Below are positions 46,134 through 60,000 of a stretch of 64,000 bases of DNA, piece after piece; within the stretch, counting starts at the first letter, position 1, and the number at the start of each line of letters is the position of its first letter. The position numbers and the translations under genes were made by a program. The stretch comes from Acholoe squamosa. Its lineage: Eukaryota > Annelida > Polychaeta > Phyllodocida > Polynoidae. The notes under the pieces are model-generated. The model saw nothing but the letters and a program-made list of their open reading frames with translations, did no database searches and had not been told where the DNA came from. Where the stretch lies: positions 38,877,250-38,941,249 of the forward strand of contig OX439051.1 of assembly GCA_949317995.1 (NCBI GenBank), written 5' to 3'.

Positions 46134-47560
46134 ACCTTGCGATCATGTGTGTGCTGCACTTTGCATATAAGGCGGACCTAGACTTTGAGGATTTAACCCC
46201 CAAATTCAAAAAAGCTGAACCTATATGTTGCTGTAATACTAAATTCTCATAGATTTGTAGAACAACTGATAACTTAATCCGTGTAGATTAAGGTCTCTAC
46301 GTACTTGTGATTTGAAGTTGAAGCACACATTTGCCAGAAAAGAACAATACGAGGACTTAACTTTCATTGATAGCTGAAAATTTGTGACTCATGGCTATAG
46401 CAAAAAATAGCATAAAGTTCGATTCACTTGGAGGTTTATAAGTCAAGTAATTTGATTTCAGATGCATGTTGATTGCCATACTTTAAATCATTGTTAAGAT
46501 TGTTGTGGACTTTTAGCATGTTGTTGTTCGGAATAGTAACCTTGCTAAGATCATGCATGGCCCATGTATTTCTCATTTTTCCTTCCATGAGTTCTCATCA
46601 ATTAGATAGATGGGTTTACAATAGATAGCATGGTGATTAATTGTTAATTGTATCCGGCCCACCAGTGAAGGTAGTTAAAATCGGTGATCCACAGCAGCAA
46701 GTGAATCAATTCCCCAGAACGTTGTTCTGGGATATTTCAGAGAAACTTAACATTGGAAAATACACTTACGATTTGACGAACTTCACATGCGTGTATGCTG
46801 TCGTTATAGATTCCTTCCCAATGCAATCCATGTGGTATCATGCACATTGTATTTGAAAGAGCAGTCGGAGCATTTTAAGAATATTGGTGTTGTTGTTTTT
46901 TTATGATGATTAGGAATTAAAGAGTTACCCGCCGTCACTTATGTTGAAATTGGCCACTGGGGGATGTATAAATGCTGTTTCGGGTTAGGAATTTGTTTAG
47001 TTTTGTGTCTCTATCTGGTCAGCATTAAATTGTAATTCCATGAGATTGATTGATTCTTTGATCTTTTTAATTGGCGGTTTAAATACTCATGGGACATCCA
47101 GGCCATTTACCCCCATAATTGAACAAAGAAGAATGTCATGTCCAGGCAAATTCATCAGTACAATTTACCAGGAGGTTATTTCAAAATGGCCCAACCTCAC
47201 ACCCTCTGCAATAAGAAGCCTTCAAATGGTACCTGGGGTTTATTTCAGGATAACTGACAACAGACCCAGTCCCATGCAAACTTGTTTTGAAAGCCAGTCA
47301 ACATAACAATTATACCCTTCTGGCCTGTCCAAGCGCTTAAACTGTCTGGTTTACCCTGCACTAATGGTAGACCTGTGCTAATCTGAGATAAAAAGGAAAA
47401 TGTATGGATTTTGACGTTATCAGATGTATCAGATACTGTTAAGCCTCCTCTATAGTGACACATATTTCAATAACTATTTCTATTTGACATAAAAAAAGGC
47501 TTAGGAATATGCTATCGTGAAAGAAGAGTAGGGTATTTCTATAAGAGTATGTGGGTCAAA
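46134..47560. other. Non-coding stretch between the transposon nest and the chitinase locus
   Basis: No repeat array and no exon with flanking splice sites were recognised. Open frames at 46641-46856 and 47040-47306 have no recognisable motif. Upstream non-coding exons or the promoter of the chitinase gene could lie here. Confidence 0.45.
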
Positions 47561-47569
47561 CAATCGTCA

Positions 47570-47960
47570 TGCAATTTTTATCACACACACTACCCAGACT
47601 AATGAGATCATTCTGCATATTTCTCACAATTCAATGACCTATAATAGGTATACAAGATGATATCGTCAGCATGCATTGCTATATACTGGAAATTCTCCTA
47701 AAATCTCGAATGGAGTTGACAAAGAAAACAAACGAAAATGGTCTCAGAACAGAGTCCTGTGGCACACCAAAGGGAACTTTTCTGGATTCTGAGAGACACT
47801 GTTAAGTCATACACCTTTTCCCCCTAACACTTAGCTAACTGTATAACGATCCGAGGACGTTGAGATGGTGACCACGACCCTTTAGTTGCCTTTTTTGTTA
47901 GAAGCCCATGGTGAATACTGTCAAAAGCTTTTTGCATGTCTACAATGCACATCTTATTTT
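47570..47960 (-). pseudogene. Decayed LINE reverse-transcriptase fragment
   Basis: The minus strand, read with shifts, gives three ordered RT motifs: VDMQKAFDSIHHGLL (about 47940-47900), a VPQGSVL-like stretch (GVPQDSVLRPFSFVFF, about 47770-47720) and an ADD active site, MHADDIILYTY (about 47675-47645). Spacing and order match non-LTR retrotransposon reverse transcriptases (CR1/jockey-like), but stops and frame changes make it non-functional. It ends within about 15 nt of the chitinase coding exon 1 acceptor. Confidence 0.75.
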
Positions 47961-47973
47961 ATTTTTAATTCAG

Positions 47974-48070
47974 GTGTCACCAGAGGAGTACACCAGGGGG
48001 TATAAGATGAGAAGGTTGGACCTCGTCCTCAGTCTAGGACTCCTACTATGTCTTCTCACTGTCTCATCAG
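47974..48070 (+). CDS. Chitinase coding exon 1 (signal peptide)
   Basis: It follows the acceptor TTTTTAATTCAG and has 33 nt of 5' UTR before ATG (48007). It encodes residues 1-21, plus the first base of codon 22, and ends at GTAAGT. The in-frame upstream Met at 47908 is intronic, inside the LINE remnant. Confidence 0.8.
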
Positions 48071-51000
48071 GTAAGTCTGTTGTCATTATCTTTGGTAAAA
48101 TGGCAAAGGTACCATAATATCCCGCGTATAAGACGCATCTTATACGTGAAGATGGACCCCTGGTGTGCCTCATATATGTGGAGGGATAATTTTCCTGACA
48201 CTCCCTCCCCGCATCCCCATACGGTACAGGTTTTCGAATTTTTGAAAATCCATTAAATTTTATAAGTCTGGGGCACACGCCCTATACAAGGTGTATCATA
48301 GTAGTTCTTAATGGCTGGCCACTTAGGGCTGATCAATATATATATCCTTTAATGAGTGGTAGGGTTTTTGCTAGTCAACATCAAATATCAAGATTAAACT
48401 GAAGCCATTAGGCATATGTTTTCGGAACTAGGGAACTCCTCTAGACTTGGTCTTGGAAGTCTATTGTTTTCGATCTAAATGACACAAGATACTATGACGT
48501 ACGTCTTATGAATAAGTGAACTGGAGGGGTACTGAAGGAGAGAGTCAAGAGCTTAGGGATACTGTTTCCAGTCTTAAACTCCTGAGGTGTGGCTGCTGGC
48601 TGAGGCTCTGGCTCCCGCTTCGGCCAGCTCCTTAACCCTTTAAAGGCCGCTGATGTAGGAGTGCATCATGCGTATTGGTTGTCATGATGCACCAATGAAA
48701 TGCTGGTGATACTGCTCGTCAGCCCTCCATTGGAGCATCATGCCAACCCTACCGGATTGATACATATACTCCTGGAGGGTCGGCATGATGCTCCAATGAA
48801 GTGCTGGCGAGCAGTCCCACCAGCACTTCATGATGCCCTTGAAGCGTTAACCCAGAGTTCTACATTGCCGTTATGATGATTTATTTCGGTTTCCATTTAT
48901 TCCATCAAACCAATTGTTTAGAGTGTTAATTTCAATTTTTTCTCAGCAATCTGGCAGCATCTTAATACATGTAACATCGTTCACGTTATCCCTACAGGTT
49001 TGAGGGACTATAAAAGAAGACATATCAACCATCCACTTTCAATTTTCTTTCAGGTTTAATGGACTATAAGAGAGCATGTTACATGTATTAATTATCCACT
49101 CTATTTCTTACAGGTTTTAGGGACTATAAGAGAGTATGTTACTACACCAACTGGTCACAGTACCGGCCGGGGAAGGGGAAGTTTACCCCAGATGACATCC
49201 CACTACACCTCTGTACCCACATCATCTATGCCTTCTCCAACATGGAGGGGAATACGCTCAGTCCGTTTGAGTGGAACGATGATGACACTGAGTACAGCGG
49301 AGGCATGTAAGTACTTCTAGTAGGTTTAAGCCTTTGGTTTAGTTTTGAAACATGACTTTCTTCCAGAAAGAAGATTCATGGCTAGGGCAATTGTGTGTTG
49401 CTTCCGGTTGCTTGGAATGGAATATTCTGATTGGCTGATGGATTGTAGGTCATGACCCATTTAGTTGCCAATGGTTTTATACAGACTTAGCAGGATTTAT
49501 TATCAGCCAATGAGATCATCCCAAAGATTCACTGCGGCCCTCTCGGGGGCTGACTGGTACCCATCTGATGGCTCTTATCAGGAGAACGTGCTGGTAACAA
49601 GCTCCAGCAATGGTGGCGCCCATGGGACAACATGCTAGTGTCAACGAACCGTTACAAGTCGATGTTGTAATGAACACTGAATCCAGAGAAGTTCTTTGAT
49701 CCTTGTTTATTGCATGATGACAGAGTGTACATATAGGTGGTAACAATGATACACTTGCCAGCGTGCAGGCTCTGCCCCTAAGCTCCTAGCTCAACCTGTC
49801 GTAGGTCCTAGATACTAGGGAGGTTGTACGTGGGATAATGCAAGTAGAAAAGATGATTGCTGGGGGCTGCTCACCGGTCTTATATACCTGGGTGAGCAGC
49901 TCACAGGGTGATGAAATGTACCGGTAGGAGCAGGTCAGATCTGGTTGGGTCTGGTCAGATCTGATGCGTCGCCATACCTGGTAATGATTCTATTTATAAA
50001 TTGGACCAATCAGGATGAAGGGAGATCATGGAATTTCCCTGCATCCTAGAAATGCGTCCACAGATATGTCGGTATGTTGTGATACTCCCAGTGAGTCAGT
50101 GCCCAGAAATGGGATGTGTCCGGTTCTTACAACATCCTGGTATGGGTGATGTAAGAGCAGCTCACTGTACACACTGGGGGATGAGCTGTGAGCTTGTGAG
50201 CAGGTTCTGAGCGCATGTGGCGAAGTATTTGATAAATGTGTAAAATAATGAATAATACCCAGAATGGTCCATTGATACTAGCTCGGAATACGGCCAGCAA
50301 CTACATAGTAAGAGCTGAAGAAATTTGATCGTCACTGAAGACTGATGTGATAAGCCTAATGCTACTAGACTAGCCCTTGGGTGTGATGGTGCAGAGTATA
50401 TATGCATTCACATGATTTCCTTCTTATTCAAAACTCAGTTACTTTATCAATCCTTGAAAATTCAGGTCATATAGGGAGGGCTCTGGGGGTAGGGGACATA
50501 TATAGTATTGCTCTCTTTGCTACAGATTGGATTCTGCAATTACTTTCGTAAACTTGATGCATGAATGTAGCCCTATAGTCGTATAGAGGAACCACACATT
50601 GCTGTATCTGATGCATCATGCCAATCATTCTGGATGATTTATACAAATTTAAATATAAATATAATCAAAAGTCTTTTATATAATTTATAGGCACCTGCAA
50701 AAGTGTGCAAAAATCATCAGAATTATGAAATTGTCAGATGGCCACCACACATCATGTCAACTAATATTTTACAATAATCAGAATAGGGAAAAACTAAATT
50801 GTAGGTGTTCAGTTTGATAAATATCATAGACAATACAGTTGAATGATGATTGATGTGGGTTTTGTGGGGCCATGCCTAGGGCTGGAAGGGTGACGGAATT
50901 TTAACTGTTTATACTCGTGATTGTTCTGTGTGTCGTGCAGGAGTCTATTCAGGTCCCATCATGAACACAAAAGGATCACGTCTAGGACATATCCCGAATA

Positions 51001-54000
51001 TTAATTGTCCCAAGAAATCTTTGTGCTCAATATACATTAATGCTATTTACTCAGCTGAAATCTTTTCTCTTTTTTTTTTGGACAAAAGTGCAATGTTATT
51101 CTGAACGATTCAAACCTTATTGTTATTGTAAACTTAGAAAAGGATAATAATACAAACGTACACTCCAAATACAATTAGAAAGGTTGGTATTTCTAGGTTT
51201 GGAAATACAATTAAATTTTTTTTAAACAGGATTAACAAATATTCATTCCTGAAGATATTGCTCAGATTACAAGTACCAGATTTCTAGTGTGCATTCATAT
51301 ACATCATGTCGACAAGTTGGTACAATACATTAAAACACTATGTCATCCCCAATAGATAAGTACTTCCCTCCTCTAAGATCCCCTGTTCTGTTCCGTTTTT
51401 CAGGTACAGTAAAGTTAATGCCTTGAAGCAGCAGCAGCCGGGGTTAAAGACGCTAATTGCTATTGGTGGATGGAATTTTGGTACATCTAAAATGACGGCC
51501 ATGTTGGAAAGACGAGCAGGACAGGTAAGAACTATTTTGATTCGTAGGTTTTTTTTTCTAAACAAAAAAAAAACAGAATTTTTACCCATACTAATTTACA
51601 TTATTAGATATGGTTTGGAGGGTTACAGAGCAATAGGCCTGCTACACTGATGTGCACTGATGGTCCGATACCTTGAGCCCAGTGGTACCAGAGCACCTCA
51701 AGTATCCATAATAACTTGGTAGTTGCCCCCAATGTTCTATCATGGCACTAAAATATCATTACCTGATTTCAAATAGTTGAGGAAACTAATGGCTTTTCAT
51801 ACCTCTAGATTACTTGAGATGGATAATGGATGTTGGAAGAGATGAACTTGAACTATTATGATGGTTTCAAGACTAATGAATTTTAGCATACCAACTCATT
51901 TTCATTCTTTCACCTTTTTGGGCTTCTATCTTTAACTTTTCAGGAGGAATTTGTCAGAACTTCAATAGACTTTCTCCGGAAGAGAGGCTTTGATGGCCTT
52001 GACCTTGACTTTGAGTACCCTGGTGCCAGAGGGAGTCCGGCTGAAGACAAATGGCGCTTCTCCTACCTGGTCAAGGTTAGTGTGACCTTGACATCCATCA
52101 CCGGAAATGTGACCTAACTTTGAAACATGGAAATGGCCAATTATAATGACATTTCATGTAGTCCAGGCCTATATCAACGAATACATAGAAAATGTAACTT
52201 TTGAAGATGTGGCTGGGGTGTGGTGTTTTTAAGATCCCTTCTTGTAAAATAAGCCAACAAAACTCAGAAAGAACGTTGTATTCTCAATTCTCGGAAAACC
52301 AAACAAAGACAAATAAATTTTTCATTGTTACTTATGTTGCTACACCAAGGGGACCCTGTTGTGGGCCAATGGGGTAAAAACGTACCTCCATGGGGGGTTA
52401 GTACTGGTTTTGGCCACCAGGGAGCAATATATAGGCAAAACACTGAAAACATATGTCAAAAATGCTTTATAAATACCAATTTTTGGTTTATACCAATTTT
52501 TGATGGGGAATCCAGTGCTAAGAAATTTCTCCACTGAAAGCCTTCTATTTTTCCATGCAATTGGGATGTTTACTTTAATGGTTATTTTTCTGCAAAACTG
52601 TATTTTTTTGCATTATAAGTATTTATGATAGGATATATCGCATTTACAGCTTATTTGTCCCCATGGAGGCATGTTTTCCCTCATCTGGCCACACATCTTA
52701 AAAGCTATATATCTCACACATTAAATTCATCTATAAATTCACACCCCATATTACAGTCACTAAGACAAGGATTTGAGGAGGAGGCGCGTCGTACTGGACG
52801 TCCCCGATTACTACTAACTGCTGCTGTGCCTGCTGGGAAGACTAATATAGACAATGGATACGATGTTCAACACATATCTAAGTAAGTTGATATTGATTGA
52901 TAAGTAACTCAGTATAACGATGACACGACTTAGTACATGTTGACAATAAACTCAGGAAGTGAGAAGTATTCTACCAAATATCATAATCTGTAAAATTCAG
53001 GATATTTTTTTCGCATTTTATTATTTTCTTTTTTTTTTTAACATTTGAACATAGACAAAGGTCCTCTAGAATTGCTCCAAGACAGGGTTCTTCACAGGAT
53101 AACGTTTCACCATCCCCGAAGTAATACTCAGTTTGGTGCAATTCAAGTATATTTATTACATGACATTATGTAGAGGATCTATCATGGAATCCCTTTTGAA
53201 ATAAAAAGGGTGGTTGAAATGTTGCTGCTCAGTCCAACCTATCTGTGTCTGTACCAGGTAAACTCCTGAACGGCAATGAGACGAGCCGTCAGAAAGAAAA
53301 AGAAAACAGAAGAAAAACCTGAGCAAACAAATACCTACGTAAAACTATGTATACAAGATGAGCATATACATAGCCTTCCAACACTAAGAGAACAGGCACT
53401 GAAAAAGAGTATCATATGTCATTGTCCGGGACAAGTGTCTCAAATCAAAGCTATTGAAAAACATCTCTTTTCTTTTATGCCAACTTGTGTGTGCTTTACC
53501 TGGGGTCCTTTGTTTCGCATTTTCTTTCCTTTCTTTTTATAAGAGGAGCTGTTACCAGCTCACAGGCAATGAACAATGGTTATCATTGTTATATTGTCAC
53601 TTCAAAGACATCTATGAACTATTTTTATTTTTCAAGAAATATCTACACTAACAAAAGAAAAAGATCCCTTTCTTTTAGAGGGTATTCATCTTTTAGGAAT
53701 AAGTTAAAAGTACTTAGAAAAGGTTTATCAAATGTTTTCTTAAGATAATCATCATAAACATTGTGAATTATTACCTTTATATTTCAGACACCTTGACTTT
53801 ATAAACATCATGACGTATAACCTTCATATTTCAGACACCTTGACTTTATAAACATCATGAGGTATAACCTTCATATTTCAGACACCATGACTTTATAAAC
53901 ATCATGACGTATAACCTTCATATTTCAGACACCTTGACTTTATAAACATCATGAGGTATAACCTTCATATTTCAGACACCTTGACTTTATAAACATCATG

Positions 54001-57000
54001 AGGTATAACCTTCATATTTCAGACACCTTGACTTTATAAACATCATGACGTATAACCTTCATATTTCAGACACCTTGACTTTATAAACATCATGACGTAT
54101 AACCTTCATATTTCAGACACCATGACTTTATAAACATCATGACGTATAACCTTCATATTTCAGACACCTTGACTTTATAAACATCATGACGTATAACCTT
54201 CATATTTCAGACACCATGACTTTATAAACATCATGACGTATAACCTTCATATTTCAGACACCTTGACTTTATAAACATCATGACGTATAACCTTCATATT
54301 TCAGACACCTTGACTTTATAAACATCATGACGTATAACCTTCATATTTCAGACACCTTGACTTTATAAACATCATGACATATGACCTTCATGGTAAGTGG
54401 GAGAAGAAAACAGGACATAACAGCCCACTTTACCCACACCCGTCAGAGAGTGGTAATGAACGCTTGCTCAATGTGGTGAGTAGTGATACATAGCATTGCT
54501 TAGGTTATTACCATTTTTCATCATATCAATTTTTTGGCTGGCTACAGTATGGGTCACAAGTTGGGAGGACCCCACTTCAGGATCGTCTAGGTGCTAATTC
54601 ATTTAAAACATAATGATATGTATCGGGGTATATACTTGCCCGTGAGGGTCTTGCCAAAATGGAAACGAAAACCAAAAAAATAAAACGTGCACTCTTTTGT
54701 ATGGCTAAATATTTTTTTCTCAAACTGGTTTAGGTGAAACATACATGTTTCTTACTATACTCAAAAATTCTTTCCCATACATTCTACTGTACAAAATTTT
54801 GTAAATACTATGAAAACGAGTCATGCACATATTCTGCAGTGACTCTCTGAAAATAATCTATTGGCAAGACCCTCCTGTAAACTGACTGCAAGGGTAGACC
54901 CTATGTGGATAAAATAAAGATTTGTCTAATGTGTGGGAATGCATGCAAATAGTTTATGAAGGGAAAACATTAAAATCTCATTTTGACCTAAAAGAACTCA
55001 ATGGAACATGTTATTATATTCCAAACAGGATGTAGTAGACTACCATATATGACACCACCTTTCCCGATTTCTCTGTCACAGGAGTTTGCAGCTAACTACT
55101 GGGTACAGAATGGAGCACCGAGGGAGAAGTTAAACATTGGCTTACCATTATATGGCCGGTCCTTCCGACTGGCCAACCAGGCTAATTATGCCCTCGGTGC
55201 CCCGGCCAGTGGGGGCGGAGAGGCAGGACAATTCACTAGGGAGTCTGGCTATCTGTCTTATTATGAGGTTTGTGGGTTTTTATTTTGTCAAATCGACAGA
55301 TATCAGAGGCAGGATTGATCCAGATTATCAGGGAATGATATATTTACAACTTTAAACCCTTAAAGTAGTTTGTCATCGAAGGACTTTTCTGAATTGGAGC
55401 TCACACATGGCAGTGGCACAAACTAAATCTAGTCCATATTGAACCAATAGTCTCACTGGCTGGACAAAGCAAAACATAATTAAAAACCTGAGGTCCCTTC
55501 TCACATTTCCAATGCTTTGGTGATGAGAAACAAGCTTTTATGAGTGCCCTCTTTACTTTACCTCTTTTGTGATCTTCACTTAGGTCTCTGACTTCTTGCC
55601 TTATTTGACATTACATTATCTGGATCTTCTGTATCTAAGGTATGTGACTTCTTGAGGCGGGGTGCTAAGCGTTACTGGGTAAACTCCCAGAAGGTGCCAT
55701 ATGCTGTACGCGGGGATCAGTGGGTCGGATACGATGATGAGGAGAGCATCGCTATAAAGGTAAGTATTCTTTTAAAATTCAAGAAATATTTTCAATTTGT
55801 TGATTAAGTAAAAGAAAAATCACCCCAACACTACGTTCTAACTGTGACCCATCAAGGGAGAACACCCATTTTTCATGAGAAATCAACATATATGCCTGTT
55901 CCTGGTTGCCATGGCAACCATTCCAATAATCAAAATTTGCAGATTTTTATGCAAATTTTCAGGGGTACTCACCAAAAACTCAAAACTGAACAGAAATGGA
56001 AAATTCTTTCTAGGTCAAAATCTATGAAAAAAATCACGATATTGTCATGTATCTTTTATGAAAAAGGCTGATTTATTGCAATTTTAGACATTATTATGGT
56101 TTATAATGTATTTAGATTTGACATAACATAATACTATTTTCTCAAAATAAACAACCAACACATTTTCTCCACATATTCATGAACCGCTCAGTATCCTGAC
56201 TGCAGGGCGTCATGTTAAGCTATATCAAACTTTGACTCAGCAGGCCTCCCATAGTCCCCTCCTATAATTAGCAGCTAAGGAGATAGAACCCTAATTGGCA
56301 AACCTGGAGAGGTGTTCATTGAAACTGCCAGATGATGCTGTTAGTTTATGATACAGACTAGTCAATAGCTGTGCCATCTAATAGTACCTATTGGCTGGCA
56401 CTAGGCTAGTTAGGGGCTTGTGATGCCGTCCTGATGCGGCGTGCTTCAGGCACTGATTGTGTCCGTAGGGCTGGTTGGGTGGTATAAGATAATGCTGCTG
56501 CTTGGTAGGTTGGTATCAGATGATTCTGCTACTTGGTAGGCTGGTATCAGATGATGCTGGTGCTTGGAAGGCTGGTATCAGATAATGCTGGTGCTTGGAA
56601 GGCTGGTACAGATGATTCTGCTACTTGGTAGGCTGGTATCAGATGATGTTGCTGCTTGGTAGGCTGGTATCAGATGATGCTGCTACTTGGTAGGCTGGTA
56701 TCAGATGATTTTGCTACTTGGTAGGCTGGTACAGATGATTCCACTGCTTGGTAGGCTGGTATCAGATGATTTTGCTACTTGGTTGTGTGGTGTCATATAA
56801 TCCTGCTGCTTGGTAGGCTGCTATTTTAGATCATCTTGTTGCTTGGAGGGCTGCTACATGTATTAGAGATCATATCATCTGGTACTTCTTCCTTTTGCAG
56901 TCTAATAGGGGCATTACACTGGCAGTACAATCAAAAGTCTACACCAAACTTTGAACTAACATTGACAGCTGGCTGATCAACATCCATCCACCAATTCTCA

Positions 57001-60000
57001 ATGTTGATTCAGTATTGAATTTCAATTAGTGGCCACTAAAATCTGGACTCTCACCTGTTTGTGGGGGATTGGCTATATCAGTGGGCTGGGTACCAGGTGC
57101 AACGACACGATCTATCCTGCAGCTACTGCCATTGTTTAAGTTCTAATTATCAAAACCAGGGGATAAATAACTAAAGGTTACTCCACATGCCATAATTAGA
57201 CTGAAAATGGAGATAAATCCATGCCGTGGTTAGCTTCTATAACTGACACATAAGGGGCTGTGGACAAATGACGTCATGCAGGAGGGGGGGCCCACTCCCC
57301 ATGACCAAGCATGACAAGGGGGGGGGGGTCAAGGGTTGCATGACATCAGTCACCAAGACAACTTACTTTGGTTTGACAAGACAAAACAAGATTTGTAAAG
57401 GTACCCAGTAGGGAAGTTTAATGTATTCATTTGACAAAATATCTATTACGATACCTATACATGATTGTATGCTTTCCTCAAACATCCAACTCAATGAGTG
57501 TCATGGGCATCAATGTAAGTGTTGGATGTCCAGGGTCCACTTCTCTATCCTACCTCTAATCTAGGCCCCATTCTTATTTTAAAAAAAACCTACATTTATA
57601 GGTTGACCCACCCGCCCATGTAAGATGCACCCTGACAGTGAGAATTGGGTAGAAAGTTTCAAATGACCTAACTTCTATTCTAGTTAATACATTTCACAAT
57701 TAAAAACCCATGGATAACTTAGACAGTGCTCATTACTAATAAACAGGGGGTGGTGGATTTCCATGCAGAGGTGCACAATTTCTTCTGAGATGTTAAGGGG
57801 CCCCCTCAATCTCACTCTCTGCACCTTTGTCTGAATGGGACTCTATGGGCTTCATCTTAATAATATGCAGGTTCTACAGTAAAATGCCTTCTGAAGGTTT
57901 GAGTCACAGCAATGCTGTGATTTGATTACATTTTAAGATCATAAATTGGAAGTGTGATATAAATTCTATAACTGACACATAAGGGGCTGTGTACAAATGA
58001 CGTCATGCAGGAGGGGAGAGGGGGGCCCCTCACTCCATGACCATGTATGACAAGGGGGGGGAGGTCATGGGTTGCATGATATCATGTCACCAAGACAACA
58101 AGACAACTTACTTTGGTTTGGCAAGACAAGATCAGTTTTGTTCCCTTTTGTATACGCCAAATCTTTGGCTGTCAGTTGGTAATCCAAAGAACAGTTTTCA
58201 TTAGATAGATTATAGCACAGACTTATACATTGCACATATTTTTGAGGTTCTTTTCTTTATGCCAGATTCTTGCACTCAAAGCCTCAAACTCGGGAGACAA
58301 CTTATAGGGGTTTATTTTACATAATAGTATATGAATATTGTTGATTTTTCTAGGTTAACTGGTTGAAGCGGCAAGGATTTGGAGGGGTGATGATTTGGGC
58401 ACTTGACCTTGACGATGCTGGAGGTGATTGTGGGGGGCGAAAATACCCCCTATTATCACTCATCAACGAGAAGCTCCTAAATACCCGGATTTACTCTGTG
58501 CGCATGCCCAACAAACTCCCCGATAAACCACACAAAAAGACTGCCGTATCAACCAACCATGTTAACAACCCAGAATATAACAACAATCAGGGTGGCAATG
58601 GAGGATATGATAATAATTACAACCAAGGTTACAATGGTGGCTTTGATGGTAACCAGCAGGGGTACAACCAGGACCCATATTATGGGAAATCAAAGGCATA
58701 TAGCCCGGTGCAGGATTACGGTAGCGATGCTGGTGGATATGGAGGATACGGGCAATCACAGAGCAATAGCGGATATTATGGGCATAACCAATATCCAGCT
58801 GGAGATAAACAGTACAAATATGGTAATAACATGTAAGTAGACATAGATTATGATTTATCAAAATACTCCTATCTGTGAACTCTATAATTCTCCAATTAGC
58901 ATCAATGATAAAGTCAAGTTACTGAATGAAGTCATACATATAACACTATAGTGAGGATCAGAGTAAGGAATGATAATATGATTATAGAAGCGAAAGAAAT
59001 GTCTTTGAAATGCTGTAGTATGGTTTTGTGTCTGGAAATAATGATATCATGGTAGGCAAGAAAAGAATCTGTAATTTTACTTAACCATTATGTTCATGGG
59101 TATTTATCACAGATATCCTGATGTATGGAACAAGGACCACAAATCAAACTATGTGGGCAATCCTCAGAGCAGCTGGAAGTGGCCAGGTATGTTATTTTAT
59201 TTGTATAGGTAGGAATGAATGGTCACTTTTCAATGGCAAAAGGTGATTGGTAGTTTGGGGGATAAAACCATTTTAAAGTGGACAGCACCCAATGATATCA
59301 AAAGACGTCTAGGCAATAAGCATGTAACATTATTACTTTATTTGACATAATAACATAACCTTTTTATCAAAAAAGGTCAAGGAAATAAGCATTTAATATG
59401 ATTTACTTCATCTGAAATGATAAGATAACCTGCATATCTAAGTAGAATAACACATTTTGATGACTAAAGTCTTTATTATATCTTTATTCACACCTTAATT
59501 TATTTCGATTTCAGATGCAAAATCTGTGGGTATGGGTAAGAATACATACCATGGCAGTCCAGATAGGAACAATAACAAATTTGGCTCAACTAATGATCAA
59601 CATTATGACCCCGGATATACAGCAAATAACTATGGTGGACAATATAGCGGTAATAATGGATATGCAGCCGAGGATGCTGATTCTACATATCGCAACAATG
59701 GAGGCATAAAAGGCCATTCTCCAGGGAACCATGGTAACTTTGATGGTCCTGCAAATGGTGATTATGATGAAGAAATATTGGACTATCTCAATTACAACCG
59801 TGAATGTCCACCAGGTGCTGAGGGCTTCTACACCCACCCGGCATACTGCGAGATCTACTACAAGTGCACCAATGGTAAAGTGACGCACCATAAGTGTGGG
59901 CGTGGGATGATGTTCAGCCTGGAGCGGATTGCCTGTGAAGGGACTGGGCCCAAAACCTGTATGAGTATCTATAGGGATCCTGCAATCCCTCAGGGTAAGG

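Noticed and set aside
46641..46856. 71-codon open frame upstream of the chitinase gene
   Set aside because: No recognisable domain and no convincing splice sites linking it to the gene.
53276..53748. Lys-rich and aromatic open frames in chitinase intron 5
   Set aside because: They lie inside the intron, with compositions that follow AT-rich DNA; no homology is recognised.
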